Shown here piece after piece: positions 34,742 to 45,810 of a DNA stretch of 64,000 nt (positions are counted from its first letter, which is position 1; each line of letters starts with the position of its first letter). The stretch spans positions 1,674,001 through 1,738,000 of the forward strand of contig JAGMVK010000012.1 of NCBI GenBank assembly GCA_020747065.1. Direction: 5' to 3'. This DNA is from Cadophora sp. MPI-SDFR-AT-0126 (taxonomy: Eukaryota; Ascomycota; Leotiomycetes; Helotiales; Ploettnerulaceae). The notes beneath the pieces were generated by a model. It had not been told where the DNA came from. It worked only from the letters and a program-made list of their open reading frames with translations, and did not search any database. The position numbers and the translations under genes are program-made.

Positions 34742-35929
34742 ATGTCTCCCAAACAGCCTCAACCTCCCTCAACAAAGCAACCATTCATCATCACCCCACC
34801 CCTCCTCAACTCCGCCAACCCCTGGGCAACAACCGAAGCCGACCTCCAAGCTCTCTATGACTGCCCATATACAGGCGCAGTCACCATCCGGACTTCACTC
34901 TGGCAAGTCTTCACCCAACACCCATTCACGCACCAATACACATTCTTCTCATCCAGCCTCGGCCACGCCACCGCAAACATCAATGTCGATCTCCCGGAAG
35001 GGCGCGGGGATGTTTTGGCCGGCGAAACAAGCTCGCTGAACACGCTGGGCTACAGCCCAATCGCATTCGAGGAGTACGTCGCCATGCTCGTGCGCATGAG
35101 CCGCGCGAGAACTTCAGCCCTACGGCAGCAGCAGCGAGAAGAAGCCAAGACGAAACATTCCGAGTCGGACAACGGGCTCAAGACTAAACCATTCATCGTA
35201 TCGGTTACCGGCTCAGCAGAGGAAGTCGGCAGGTGTTGCGAACACCTCCTTGAAGTCCTGAATGAGCCTCAGAAGAGCTACCCCTCTTCCGACAAGGATG
35301 CATCCTCGCTTGATTTGGATTCGGATCTGGATCTGGATCTGGATCTCATGATGGAAATCAACCTTTCTTGCCCTAATATCCCGGACAAACCACCCCCGGC
35401 ATACGACGGCGCCAGTCTGACGGAATACATCACTGCCGTCGGTAAAGCGAAATCCAACGTGCCGAAAACATACAGCAGAGGCTTGCACGTCGGCATCAAA
35501 ACCCCGCCGTATACCTACCAGGGCCAATTCCAGATCTTGATTGACGCTCTGGAACGCTCGACTTCGCTCGAAGGTGGATGTCCGATATCATTTATCACTG
35601 CCACAAACACACTTGGATCCTGTCTCGTGCTGAACGGGAATGATGATCCTGCTTTGGGGTCTGTCAATGGGTCGGGGATTGGTGGGTTGGCGGGGGATGC
35701 GTTGCATCCTATTGCCCTGGGGAACGTGAGGACTGTTCGGGGCATGCTGGATGCGTCGGAGTATGCTGATGTGAGAGATATCAAGATTATTGGCATCGGT
35801 GGCGTGAGTGATGCGGCGGCGTATAGGCGGATGATGAAGGTTGGGGCGGAGGCTGTTGGGGTGGGTACGGCGTTAGGGAGGGAGGGTGTGGCGGTTTTTG
35901 AGAAGATAAGTAAGGGGTTGGAAGCTTGA
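34742..35929 (+). CDS. Class 1A dihydroorotate dehydrogenase-like flavoprotein
   Basis: Single exon, 395 residues from ATG 34742, the first ATG of the frame. Class 1A enzymes are soluble FMN TIM barrels that oxidise dihydroorotate with fumarate. The start of the barrel is seen as LLNSANPWATT (residues 21-31), with a TGAVTIRTSL strand (44-53). The active-site loop MEINLSCPNIPDKP places the class 1A catalytic Cys at 210. Next come GIKTPPYTY, the ATNT segment, GIGG near residue 355 and a phosphate-binding VGVGTALG near the C-terminus. The protein is about 80 residues longer than typical class 1A enzymes because of a charged insert (about 118-147) and an Asp-Leu repeat (190-202) placed right before the active-site strand. 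Filamentous ascomycetes usually make pyrimidines with a mitochondrial class 2 enzyme, so this paralogue may have another substrate. Confidence 0.85.
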   Translation: MSPKQPQPPSTKQPFIITPPLLNSANPWATTEADLQALYDCPYTGAVTIRTSLWQVFTQHPFTHQYTFFSSSLGHATANINVDLPEGRGDVLAGETSSLNTLGYSPIAFEEYVAMLVRMSRARTSALRQQQREEAKTKHSESDNGLKTKPFIVSVTGSAEEVGRCCEHLLEVLNEPQKSYPSSDKDASSLDLDSDLDLDLDLMMEINLSCPNIPDKPPPAYDGASLTEYITAVGKAKSNVPKTYSRGLHVGIKTPPYTYQGQFQILIDALERSTSLEGGCPISFITATNTLGSCLVLNGNDDPALGSVNGSGIGGLAGDALHPIALGNVRTVRGMLDASEYADVRDIKIIGIGGVSDAAAYRRMMKVGAEAVGVGTALGREGVAVFEKISKGLEA

Positions 35930-36966
35930 TGATGTGTTCAGTGTGAGTTGTAGTATGATCTTGGTGAGGTGGGTGGATTTTGGACTCTTGTTAGGACTTG
36001 GAGTTGCCAATTTCCTGATGGTATCAATCCACGATTGAGTACCTGGAGAGTCCAGTCTCTTGTGCTGGGTGTCCCTCACTGCACTATTGCCTTCCAATCC
36101 CGTCCTCATACAGCATACGGCGCGTCGAGCCTCACACTCCCTCAGCATATCACAACATGTCAACCACCCTACCCTGCATCAACGGTTGTGCATGCATCGT
36201 GCTGCAAAGCAAGCTCGTCGTTTTCGTTATCATCTCCTTCGCTCCTGCTTCTTTCCTCTCTCCTCTTCCCACTTCATATCATATCACATAACTCCTAGCT
36301 TTTCTTCCCCCCTTTTATTTTTTCCCTCGATATCGCAAATCCAGGCATTGAGATTCTTCTCGCTGCCATTTTCGGAGTCCATCACTTGGCTATCACCCAT
36401 TCGCAATGATGTCCACACTGTCATAAAAGCAGGCGAACACTCTATATGTGCAACCAGTATCGTGATACATACGTATCGCATCGTCTTAATGCCATTCCAG
36501 AACATTTCCATCCCGAAGTCTCAGTCGCCACCCCAGTTGCCGGCCCATTCTTAGCCGAGACTTCATCCACATAAACAAACATTCAACCGAATCAATATGG
36601 CAGTTTTCCAGCAATCAATATGCATGCATGACCTCCGCACTTTTGCTTACATGCTGACATCACACCCAAGTTCCAAAGCCGTCCGGATCATCTTCGTCTG
36701 ATTTCTTAGCTTTGGAATTCTCATCTCAAAGCTCTCGGCTGTAAGCAGATCTGCAGGCTAGTAAGGCTTGATATTTGAGCTTGAATGTGTGGAGGTGATA
36801 TAGCCTATACTTGGATGAGAGTCATGGATCTCTTGATGGGGTATAGAATGGGGAATATCCACATTTCAACAACACGATTTCGATTTTGTTTCAGTAAGTT
36901 AAACTTCAGTTAAGAAGATTGACCATTGAGAACAATCAATCACTGGACGCCGCAAATCTCCTCGTG
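35930..36966. other. Intergenic, no convincing gene
   Basis: About 1 kb with only overlapping short frames (for example 36060-36554), which have no start-context, splice or domain support. The last part is the promoter of the small secreted-protein candidate. Confidence 0.5.
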
Positions 36967-37353
36967 ATGGTCCAACTATTCCACATCGCCCTCCTCACCC
37001 TCTCGGTATTCTCGTACGTTACGTCCCCAAGATTTCGCACCCTACTCCGAACCGAACAAACTAACTCCACCTCGCCCCCTAGCCCCCTCGCCCTCAGCAT
37101 CCCCGCCGAAGCAGCCGACGCATCTCCCGCCGCAACGACAACAAGCTGCACCACCTTCCTCAGCACCGTGACCGAAGTACGAACTCGCACCAACAGAGTC
37201 ACTGGCACCACGGAAGTCGTGTACCTGTATCCGTACACCGCGTACTCGACGAACACTAGTACGATCACGACGACTAGTACGAGGACGAGGCCGAGGACTG
37301 AGGTGGAGACGAGGACGGTGGCGCAGTGTTATGTCAGGGGGGAGGCGGTTTGA
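36967..37353 (+). CDS. Small Thr/Ser-rich secreted protein (candidate)
   Basis: ATG 36967 opens with a hydrophobic MVQLFHIALLTLSVF signal-like segment. A 69-bp intron (37014-37082; GTACGT donor, CTAAC branch-like site, CCTAG acceptor) is plausible and would join the leader to PLALSIPAEA, giving 105 residues; unspliced the frame is also open (128 residues). The mature part has CTTFLSTVTEVRTRT, a Tyr-rich middle and a long Thr/Arg run, with only two Cys. This resembles small cell-wall or surface mucin-like proteins. No known effector motif is seen. Expression data would be needed for certainty. Confidence 0.5.
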   Translation: MVQLFHIALLTLSVFSYVTSPRFRTLLRTEQTNSTSPPSPLALSIPAEAADASPAATTTSCTTFLSTVTEVRTRTNRVTGTTEVVYLYPYTAYSTNTSTITTTSTRTRPRTEVETRTVAQCYVRGEAV

Positions 37354-37653
37354 GGGGTCGTGGGTGGGAAGTGGAGTGGGAGGGAATTGGAGAGTGAAAG
37401 GAAGGTGAGGAGTGGGAGTGGGAAGAGACGATTGTGAGGTTGGTTGTGAGCGGAAGGGAAATCTGGGTTTGGCAAAGCTCTTCCGGATATTCGAATAACC
37501 TGGTAAAGATTTGAGGGAAGTTTCAAGTATGACTCTAGGTCTCTAAATCATGAAGCATTGTATTTCAATTATTGTCTCGAGGTTGGGTATAAAAGTAAAT
37601 CAAAAAGGAGAAAAATATACAACCACGGCCCTTCACAGTCCGGGAAAACGTCA

Positions 37654-39765
37654 TCAAATATATTTGCTTCCCACTTTCAAGTCCAGGACTTCATTCTCCC
37701 TACCAAATGCCGCCCTATTCCACTTTCCCTCGATCTGAACCCCGCCAAACTTCAATCTCGTTCTACCAAGTTCTGGATCCAGAGGAAACACTCCCAGAGA
37801 ATGCCCTTCAGAAATCTCATCGAGTCCCATATTGCGAGTCGTCAGAAGAATTGCTGAAAAGGATGTGCTGTGTGATACTCCGTTGGTGTAAAAAGCCCAG
37901 AGTCCAATGACAAGGGCAGGAATCGTGAAGAGAAATGCAAGACTGTACGAGAGGACGAGTAGGAATGGTTTGTAGATGTAGATGTTCCGGACCAGGTTCA
38001 TGGTCACCAGTGTCATGTTCCCGCCCACAGACCTGATTCGTCAGTCAGTCATGTTTCAGACATATTCAAGTAACTTACGTGAGCTCCGACGAAGTCATCA
38101 TGCTAATTGTCGTATTGGCAGCAAGATCCTCAATCGCACGACCTAAGGTCCTATTACGGCACATATAATCAGGCTTCTTGAACAGATCATTTGTGTAGTT
38201 CTGGCCCCAGACATTATTCGTGATCTCCTCGCACGCGTCCAGCCCCGTGCGGAGAGCAAAGTTCTTCTCTGTGAGGAATGGAGGGGTTCCGGGATTCCAG
38301 GGGATCCACATGGAGATGTTGCCACTGATCATGTTGACGAGAGATAGGTAGACTGCCTTGTATGAATGGACTTGGTAATCGACTTCAGTCTCTTCGATCG
38401 AGCTGCCTACTTGATGACGAAGGAGGAGTTGGCGAGCTGCGAATATGGGAGAGAAGTCTTGCATGTCTTCGTACGTGACGACTTGTTCTCCGTTCAGAAA
38501 GTTGAAGTGAGTCCTTCGAGTACCATTGCCAAGGGTACAAATCATAACATCATTCGAAGTCATAACCCAGAGCTGGAAAGGGAACATCTGGCATTCTGGG
38601 GTGTCTCCTGGCTGCGAAGCGTTGCTGGCAGGTGTGCAGAAACTTGGCGTATATCCCATCGATCTGCCGAAATCTGGTGGAAGATCGACCTTCCATGTAT
38701 TCAGCGGTTCGATGTTCGCCCCGCTCACTGGGCGTAGCAATGTTAATCCTTCTCCAAGAAATGGGTCGAACGCAGTCAGGACTACGCCATGGAAATCGGG
38801 AAGTCCCGGTGTTCCAGTGGGGTCGATGGGAACGGCGGGGTGGATGTCTGGTGTGTCGCTGAACATGTCGAGAGCGACGGGTAGTGTTTGAGAAGTGACT
38901 TTCGGTATCAGTGCCGACTGATTGACAGAATACAATGCCATAATGTAGTAATCCAAGGCGGGAGTGTATGTAGAGTTTGGAGGCTCACATTTAAGATATG
39001 GTCCCCGAACGTCCAGGCTATAGGAGGAATTTGGAGAAGGAGGAATGAGGTCCAGGATCTTTGAAGTTTGAGCGGTTTGCGTGACTAGCTTCTGAATGAC
39101 CGGTGCAGGTGGATGTCCTGGGATAATTGGATCGGCCCAGGTTAATAAGTTCCAGTCTAATTGTGGCACGGCTATATTTATAATTTCGCTTGCTGTCCCA
39201 GCAGTGACAGTGAGTGAACCCGGAGGCAGGAAGACGGCGAATGTGATTATCCTAGTGTAAAGTGTGAGTTTTTGCCACTTTTTTTTAGGGATTGTGACGT
39301 CGGCTAGGAAGCGTGAGAATCAAAGGATGGTGGGGGTTCTCACCAGCAAATGAAGGCAAGAACGACAGCAAGGGGAGATCTCCTCCACAAGTCTGCTTCC
39401 AGAAAGCCCAGAAGATCCGATGTCAAAGAGAAGAGACTATCCAGAGACCTAAGCGTAAAGGACTTTCTCCTGACGATCGTCCAAAAGTATTGCTTGTAAG
39501 CCATCCGATTGGCAACCGCAAATAACGTCGCAACCGCGACCGCGAAGATATTCCCAAATGTATGTGCCCATTGCTGTCTACCTTCATTCCCGGCTGGCGT
39601 GTGGTCAAGTCGGGAATAATACACATGGTGACCAACTGCCAGACACATTCCAGAGAAAGCGCAGATGATCATCCACGCTGGCTGCTGGTGCCATTTGACT
39701 CCCCATTCAACATGCCGGAGAGCGGGTGCTTCGTTTATCGAATCTTCCTCCTCAATCTTCAGCAT
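37654..39765 (-). CDS. Fungal multi-span membrane protein (often labelled formylmethionine deformylase-like)
   Basis: Three exons (39765-39344, 39251-38079, 38032-37654) join exactly in frame to 657 residues. The N-terminus has three hydrophobic segments (about residues 30-52, 70-90 and 128-155: PAWMIICAFSGMCLAVGHH, IFAVAVATLFAVANRMAY, LAVVLAFICWIITFAVF). A roughly 400-residue domain with many N-x-S/T sites and paired Cys follows, suggesting an extracytoplasmic loop. A last span (FLLVLSYSLAFLFTIPALVIGLWAF) lies near the C-terminus. This layout is that of a large fungus-specific family that databases often call formylmethionine deformylase-like, although no deformylase zinc motif (HExxH) is present here. 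Function unknown. Confidence 0.75.
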
Positions 39766-40687
39766 CTTGACTCAATTCCCCGCGGAATCTCGACTCAACA
39801 AGCGGCAGCTACTCGATGGAATGGCTTCAAGTCCTGAACAGTGGAGATAATCTGAAAGATAATCTGCCTCGGTAGGGAAAAAGTTCAACGGCGAAGGACT
39901 AAGAAGCGCGAAGCGCAACAAAGGATATCGCGTTGGGCAGATTTCCCAAAAGATGCAGGAGAAAGGGGAACCCCGCCAAGGGTCTTCGGGCGAATCTTGA
40001 AATGGTAATCGAGACTTGTGAAGCGTCAATTTCAGTATCTGAACGATCAATGCAGGGATCGAAGGATTTGCATCAAACCGCAGTAAGACGGTCTGGGACA
40101 TCTTTAATTCTCTTCACTCGCTGGATAAAGTTGAGAAATGCTTCCCCTGCATAAAATGTGTATCAAGTCGCCCTAACGGTCTTGCTCGTCCTATGAGGAT
40201 GCTTGACCCTCAAGCGAGATGCATCATTTTGCCTGTCAAAGACGCGGGAAGGTCTGTGCCGGTGTCAATGGTCCGAATGATTTTGATTAAAATGTAACCT
40301 TTGTCTTGGGCTGCACGTTGTACTGGCTCATAATTCCCGAAGAATGCAGAATCTTGCCAGCCTGCGCTCGGTGCTCTTGAGCACAAGCGGGAATCAACAA
40401 ATGCTGGATGACAGGCAAATAACTTCGCCACATGCAACATTCTGACTATTTGGTTGGTCATAAATGTCAAGCCACAGTTACTGATATTTGTATCTAGGAA
40501 ATACAGAGAAAACCGTTGGAAAATAGGGTTACTAATGCATGGAACGCTTTGGGTCAAAGGACGGAGAGGGGCACCGTCTTCTATTTCCATGCATAAGTTA
40601 CCATCTATCAAAGATCACCCACTATCTCTTGACCGATGCTCAATATATGCCGAATAAGCATCCGAGCCATTCCAAGCTGTACCATGC
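39766..40687. other. Intergenic, no convincing gene
   Basis: Lies between the start of the membrane-protein gene and the end of the CE12 gene (both minus strand). Open frames such as 40210-40611 are unsupported. Confidence 0.45.
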
Positions 40688-41594
40688 TCACAATGCCCAA
40701 TTCGGTGGCGCAGTTGAGTTTGTAGTTCCTTCCAGTGGTGTGGGGAGAATGTATGTTCCACTCGCCAGCGCAGCTGCAATTGTCGCATTCGCTCTCGTCC
40801 ATTTCCTTCCATCCTTGAGCTCAGAGCTAATTAATGTACTGACCATGGTTCCGAACAGAAGTTCGCCGTTAGGATTCAAATGCGTGCGATCATCAGGGCT
40901 TAGGTTATACGTGTCCGCGAGTGGAGATCCAATTGAGTTGATGTAGTCCGTGGAAGCTCGATTTAGGTCAATGTATGGGACGTGGAGACTTTTGGCAAGT
41001 GATATAGTTGCTGCAGCTTGTTCGGCAAGGTTCTCGATGACCTTGCCTGTTGTTGAGTTGAAGCCGCGTCGAGTCAGGGAAGTCGTCATTATCTATGCAT
41101 TGCTCAGAAATCTCCCTCGCACAATATCTGGCAGACATACCGGAGTCCCTCCAGCTGCCAGGACTTCTTTTGCAAATGTTTCGAGGTTAGCTGTAAAGAG
41201 TTCAATGCTAATGTTGGCCGCCGCCTTTTGATCGTTGTGGCCAAACTAAATTCTTTTTGTCAGCTAGAATTCCCTTCGGAGTATCACTTGTGATCCATAC
41301 CTGAATGGTGACAAAGGGTAGGTATCCTAGCTCACTCGCTTTGGCTACGCTGGCCACTGTGGTATGCCATAGACCTACGGCACGAAAGGATACAGTTGTT
41401 GCTCCGCTCTTGCCATAGTTTATCCCAAAGGAGCCTTTCGTGATCGTGGTGATGAAGCCATTTCCCCAGCCTCCATTAATAGCTGTTGTTGAGTCTCCTG
41501 CTAGGAAGAAAGCTGCATTCTTCTGCTTGTGTGGTGTTGGACTTGCCACAATCTGGCCGGCTAATAACAAACAAAGGGAAGAGAAGAGTTTCAT
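40688..41594 (-). CDS. Rhamnogalacturonan acetylesterase-like SGNH hydrolase (CE12)
   Basis: Removes acetyl groups from the rhamnogalacturonan backbone of pectin, outside the cell. Three exons (41594-41301, 41245-41141, 41092-40688), all phase 0, give 267 residues. A signal peptide MKLFSSLCLLLAGQIVAS opens the protein; an upstream in-frame ATG at 41636 exists but spoils the signal peptide start. All SGNH blocks are present: GDST (Ser35), NYGKSGATT (Gly64), FGHND (Asn102, formed across the first intron) and DDRTHLN (Asp201/His204). TSLTRRGF and YIDLN are typical of family CE12. The C-terminus is longer than usual, with an NATIAAAL stretch. With the GH16 relic it points to plant cell-wall degradation. 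Confidence 0.88.
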
Positions 41595-42825
41595 GGCGTA
41601 GAGATGGTATCGAGTAATTAAGTTGAGGGCGTGCAAGTTTTTGAGGTCTCGTTCACTGGGCGAGGTGTTAATATATGATCGTCACTGCAAACATTCAATC
41701 GTAGCTCGGGACAATTTCAAAGATTGGGGAAATTATTTCGAATGACTTTGGTTCTGTCGATCCGGTTCACTGCTGGCAACCCCACTACCCCGCAATCACC
41801 AATACTGATCATTGCGCCATTATCTGGTCCGCTGCCCCGAAGACGTTTCTTGCATGGAGAATGACGAACTTAAGTATAGGTCAGTTCCCCCCGCTTGGTT
41901 ATTTCTCGTGATGCACAGTGGATTGCGCCGAGATCTGTTGGACTCGGAAGAATTTCTGTCGCAGCTCGGTATAGATGGAAGCGAGCGAGTAGCAAGCCAA
42001 GCAAGTACTGGTCTCTTCCTGTACCCCACCTTCGAAGGAAAGTCGCTTAACCTACATAACCTTACTTCCTTCCTGGATGGAGCTTTCGAAACATCACACA
42101 GTTGATTGGTGTCATTGAGCTTTAAAATTTGGAGTCCGAAAATGAAAGTTGACATAGCTTCCAAAAACTTCTGCGACAGTCGCAAAACCTCCTCTCGCTT
42201 ATTATTCGCGAATGTCAACATGAGCTCTCAGGTTCGGACTCACCCACTCCACTTATTGTGATGAGTGAGAGATTCAGCACGTGCACTGATATTAAGAGAC
42301 TCGACAGCAGACAAGTTGATGTGTTCGTAAAATTATGAGTGAATAATTGATGAGCCTTCTAGTAGGCAATCAGTTAAACGCTCAAGAAGTATTCACGTCC
42401 GACATGGTAGGCAGCGAGAGATGCGTTCTATTCATCACTTGCAAGTATTGGCTGCGATTTGAATGGCCGCTGTCCAACTTTCGGGCCAGTGCAGATGGAC
42501 TATTGTGTCGGGCGCGAACTGGAACCCTAAGCGCGAAGTAGCGCAACAGCACGCCGCGCAATCTTTGCCTAATGCGGAAGCTTTTGCCACGACTGTGAGC
42601 TCAGTAGAATTGACTTTTGCTTTGAGTTTCTAGTATTTCGGTCAGGCTGCAGCACCACCACCAAAGGACCTTTCCCATTGTCTTTCGTAAGTGACTAGTC
42701 ATACTGAAACTTCAGCTCACCCAAGTTACCGTCGAAAGCACCTGACAGATTTCGTAAGGCCCACCTCCTTGTGGGTCAACCATTTACGAACCAAACAGGG
42801 GGCTTCGGAGACTTTTTAGACCCTG
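41595..42825. other. Intergenic, no convincing gene
   Basis: About 1.2 kb between divergently oriented loci (CE12 on minus, alpha/beta hydrolase relic on plus). Opposed open frames near 41812-42221 overlap each other and show no domain. Confidence 0.45.
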
Positions 42826-43650
42826 ATGTATATAACAAACCCCGACAGAAGTCTAAGCAAACACTTTCACCTCAAACACAACCTCAATCAAACGGATGAT
42901 TTTTGCAAGAAACCTCGCGCTCAGCAGCCGTGCTGTACGGCGCTACTGTTGTCAACATATCGTACCGTCTTGCGCTTCGATTCAAACTCCCCACCGCGCC
43001 TCAGGATGTTTGGGATAGCATGAAGTGGATCCTAGAGAACTATGAATCCCTCGGCGCTGATCGTCATGCCGAGTTAATCGTCAGCGGCGTCTCGGCCGGG
43101 GGGAATCTGGCTGCTGTTTGTGGCTCAAAGGATGGTCTATGAGAAGACAGAGCCGCGGCTCACGGGACTCTGGCTTTCAATTCCGTGGCTGTTGGAAAAG
43201 GATATTGTGCCGGCTGGATATGAGGGGCTGTCCTTCTCCCGGGAGCAGAATGCAAGTGCATTGATCATTGATGAGGAAGCTCTTGAATTCGCCCACAGTT
43301 CGTACGAACCCGATTTCAGGTCCCCCGAGTTCTCTCCATTCAATTGCAAATCTCCCAATGTTGGTATGCCGAAGGTGTTTGTGACTGTTTGTGGGCAGGA
43401 TCCGTTGAGGGATGATGGGTTGATTCATGAGAAGGTATCGAGGGAACATGGGGTGGAAACGAGACTGAGTGCTTATCTGGGCGTGCTGCATGGGCATGGT
43501 ATGCTTTCGGCCTTTGGGGCGAGTTGGAAAAGCATAGATAAGGCGAAGGTTGAATCATTTCGGGGGTGGAGGTGGTTATTGGTGTGGAATAGCGAGTCGC
43601 CGGGCGATGTCATTTTGAAGACATTGGCTAGTAATGAGAGGCTAATTTGA
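42826..43650 (+). pseudogene. Alpha/beta hydrolase (fold-3, steryl/acetyl esterase type), truncated and frameshifted
   Basis: The C-terminal two thirds of an HSL-type alpha/beta hydrolase is visible. It includes VVNISYRLAL, the nucleophile elbow GVSAGGNLAAV (near 43085-43115), an acid-bearing VTVCGQDPLRDDG (near 43380) and a histidine-bearing LHGHGMLSAF (near 43490). The frame changes near 43115, between LAAV and AQRMVYEK, and again near 42910. The expected oxyanion-hole HGGG block and most of the N-terminus are missing. Either a pseudogene or an indel-damaged consensus. It lies at the edge of the oxidative gene cluster and may have belonged to it. Confidence 0.75.
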
Positions 43651-44007
43651 AGGGGCATGACTCAGGAACGAATGATGATAATGGCAATGAATTCCTTTCT
43701 TGTTCCTATATAATGGATAGGAGGCGTGAGGCTAGGAGACTAGAGGCGAAGCTGGCTACAAAAGACATCGCATAATACTATTTTCAAGAGTAGAGATATT
43801 GCATATTTAATAAGGAATCTAGGAAGGTGTGCTATTATTATGAGGCTTCGTGAGTGCCATGACACCGCAAGAAGTGTACCGATCTTTATTAAATTCAATA
43901 TGTGGGCTGAAAACAGATTTTGCACGTTGCTAGGTAGACATTGACGAGACAATTTCGGTATACCTTCCAGACAGAAATACAGTGACGGAGACTTCTACTT
44001 ATCGATT
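43651..44007. other. Short intergenic gap
   Basis: 357 bp between convergent loci (alpha/beta hydrolase relic and the FAD monooxygenase). Presumably shared terminator region; nothing else seen. Confidence 0.5.
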
Positions 44008-45810
44008 TCATTCTTGTGGAAAATCTTTGGGTATAGGTCCTCCAAAAATGTGCTCGAAAACCGCTTTGAGTTTGCCAGGTGTCTCCCGTTCCCAACACTT
44101 TGATCGCAAAGCAACAACACCGTCAGGTCTCACCAAAATCGCACCACTTGCATCGATGTCACACACTTCTGCCCAAGCCCCATCAATATCTTTCCACCCA
44201 TTTCTTGGATTGATGACTTCGATATCGATCAAGCTACTCTGGTAACGATGCCATCGTTGATCGCCATGCGTGAGAAGGACAAACTTATCCCTCCTAGTCA
44301 AGTCTTTAGTAGAAATCGTTCTGCCATCTTTCTCAAGCCATGCATGCGGGAGATTGTGTCCAGGAAGCGTGCTCGGATGGTATGTTGTGAAATCAAAATC
44401 ACCATTCTCCCTCACTTGGCCTCCGTGCCTCGAAGCCTTTCCTTCCTCCTCTATGTCCAGGGATGGGTAAAACCATCCAATTTCGATGCCCGGCGCATTG
44501 AATTCGTGGTCAAGTTGCTCGGATGCCTTCTCGACGGCTTTTCGCTTAGCTTTGTACTCGGGATGCGAGGCGTCGTAATAAGCATTGAGGCTAATCGTGT
44601 TCTCCTCTGCTGATGCTTCTGGAGTGATCCCAAGTGCCGTGTCCATAGCCCCGGCATGGTTGCGCATGTTTTTCAGTGAGTTTTTTGCGACTATTGTGGC
44701 GATCGGTTGACGTTCTTCCTCGTACGTATCCAGTAGCTTGTCGAATTCGGTGGGATTGCCAGATTTGATTGCCATAGCCAATTTCCAGACAATGTTCTGC
44801 GCATCGCCAAAGCCAGTATTGAGCCCGAGAGCTCCCCATGGAGGCACTCTATGACAAGCATCTCCTACCAAGAAAACGCGCCCCCCTTTGCTTCGGTAGC
44901 GATCAGTCACTCTGGCGTTGACAAGCCAATGACTGAGACTTAGGATATCTACGTCTAGTTCAGGGATACCGAGACTTCGGCGGACTCGAGCGATGGTCGC
45001 ATCTGTGTCAAATTGTGTGGGGTCATCTGACAGCTTAGGAGTTGCAAGAACGTACTCGTCTCCGATCCGATTAGGACGGTTATATGGTCCAAGATGATAC
45101 AGGTAGCCGGTACCAAGACTTCCTTTCATCGTGGGATTGATGAGCCAGGAGATGAACACATCCTTCCGCCGAGCCGACTTTGATAGGTCCGCTTTGAAAT
45201 GTACCGTGATCATGTCGAGAATGTCTCTTTCACCAATCCACCCGATACCCAATTGCTCGGCCATTCCCCTACCACCATCTGCCGCGAGGACATAGTCTGC
45301 ATGTATCTCCTGACTTGTCCCATCTCTACCCTGGACCTTGAGAGCCACATGTTCGGCAGTTTCTGTTACTTCGGTGACCTTGGAGGAGTACTGGACTGCA
45401 TCTGTGCTCAGCTCCAAGGCTCGTTTTTGTAAGAGTGGTTCCAGACGTATTTGAGGCAACACAGAATATTCGCAAGGACTGAATTTCTTATATGCTCCAG
45501 CATACTTCCCTGCTCCCCATGCATCGCGAACAAGTATTTCTCGATCTTGGCGACCGATGCCAGTAAACCAACCGGTCTTGCCAATGATTTCTTTTGGTGC
45601 TCTGTGCTGCTTAAACTCGTCTTCGATGCCGATGTGGCGAAACAGCTCCACCGTGCGCTGGTTTAGGCCGCAAGCTTTTGGATGAATCGACGTGCCAGGA
45701 AATTGTTCAAAGACACGATGAGGAATTTTGAGCAGAGATAGCAGGATCGAAGAGACCAAGCCGACCGGGCCCCCACCAACAATAGCAACAGGGAGTCTTT
45801 GGCTTGCCAT
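44008..45810 (-). CDS. FAD-dependent aromatic hydroxylase (PheA/TfdB type)
   Basis: Single exon, 600 residues from ATG 45810. An in-frame ATG at 45945 would add a basic, poorly conserved leader, and the Rossmann motif expected near the N-terminus favours 45810. Group A flavoprotein monooxygenases use NAD(P)H and O2 to hydroxylate phenols. Seen: the dinucleotide fold VGGGPVG (12-17), the DG motif AADGGRG (about 178) and the GD motif FLVGDACHRVPPWGALGLNTG (about 316) with the WGALGLNTG signature of the phenol-hydroxylase/TfdB branch. A C-terminal thioredoxin-like domain (from about 430) includes RPDGVVALRS near the end. It diverges from the nitroreductase gene across an 820-bp gap. Confidence 0.9.
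   Translation of the reverse strand: MASQRLPVAIVGGGPVGLVSSILLSLLKIPHRVFEQFPGTSIHPKACGLNQRTVELFRHIGIEDEFKQHRAPKEIIGKTGWFTGIGRQDREILVRDAWGAGKYAGAYKKFSPCEYSVLPQIRLEPLLQKRALELSTDAVQYSSKVTEVTETAEHVALKVQGRDGTSQEIHADYVLAADGGRGMAEQLGIGWIGERDILDMITVHFKADLSKSARRKDVFISWLINPTMKGSLGTGYLYHLGPYNRPNRIGDEYVLATPKLSDDPTQFDTDATIARVRRSLGIPELDVDILSLSHWLVNARVTDRYRSKGGRVFLVGDACHRVPPWGALGLNTGFGDAQNIVWKLAMAIKSGNPTEFDKLLDTYEEERQPIATIVAKNSLKNMRNHAGAMDTALGITPEASAEENTISLNAYYDASHPEYKAKRKAVEKASEQLDHEFNAPGIEIGWFYPSLDIEEEGKASRHGGQVRENGDFDFTTYHPSTLPGHNLPHAWLEKDGRTISTKDLTRRDKFVLLTHGDQRWHRYQSSLIDIEVINPRNGWKDIDGAWAEVCDIDASGAILVRPDGVVALRSKCWERETPGKLKAVFEHIFGGPIPKDFPQE

Noticed and set aside
41812..42221. Opposed open frames upstream of the alpha/beta hydrolase relic
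   Set aside because: They are mutual antisense shadows over the same bases, with no recognisable motif on either strand.
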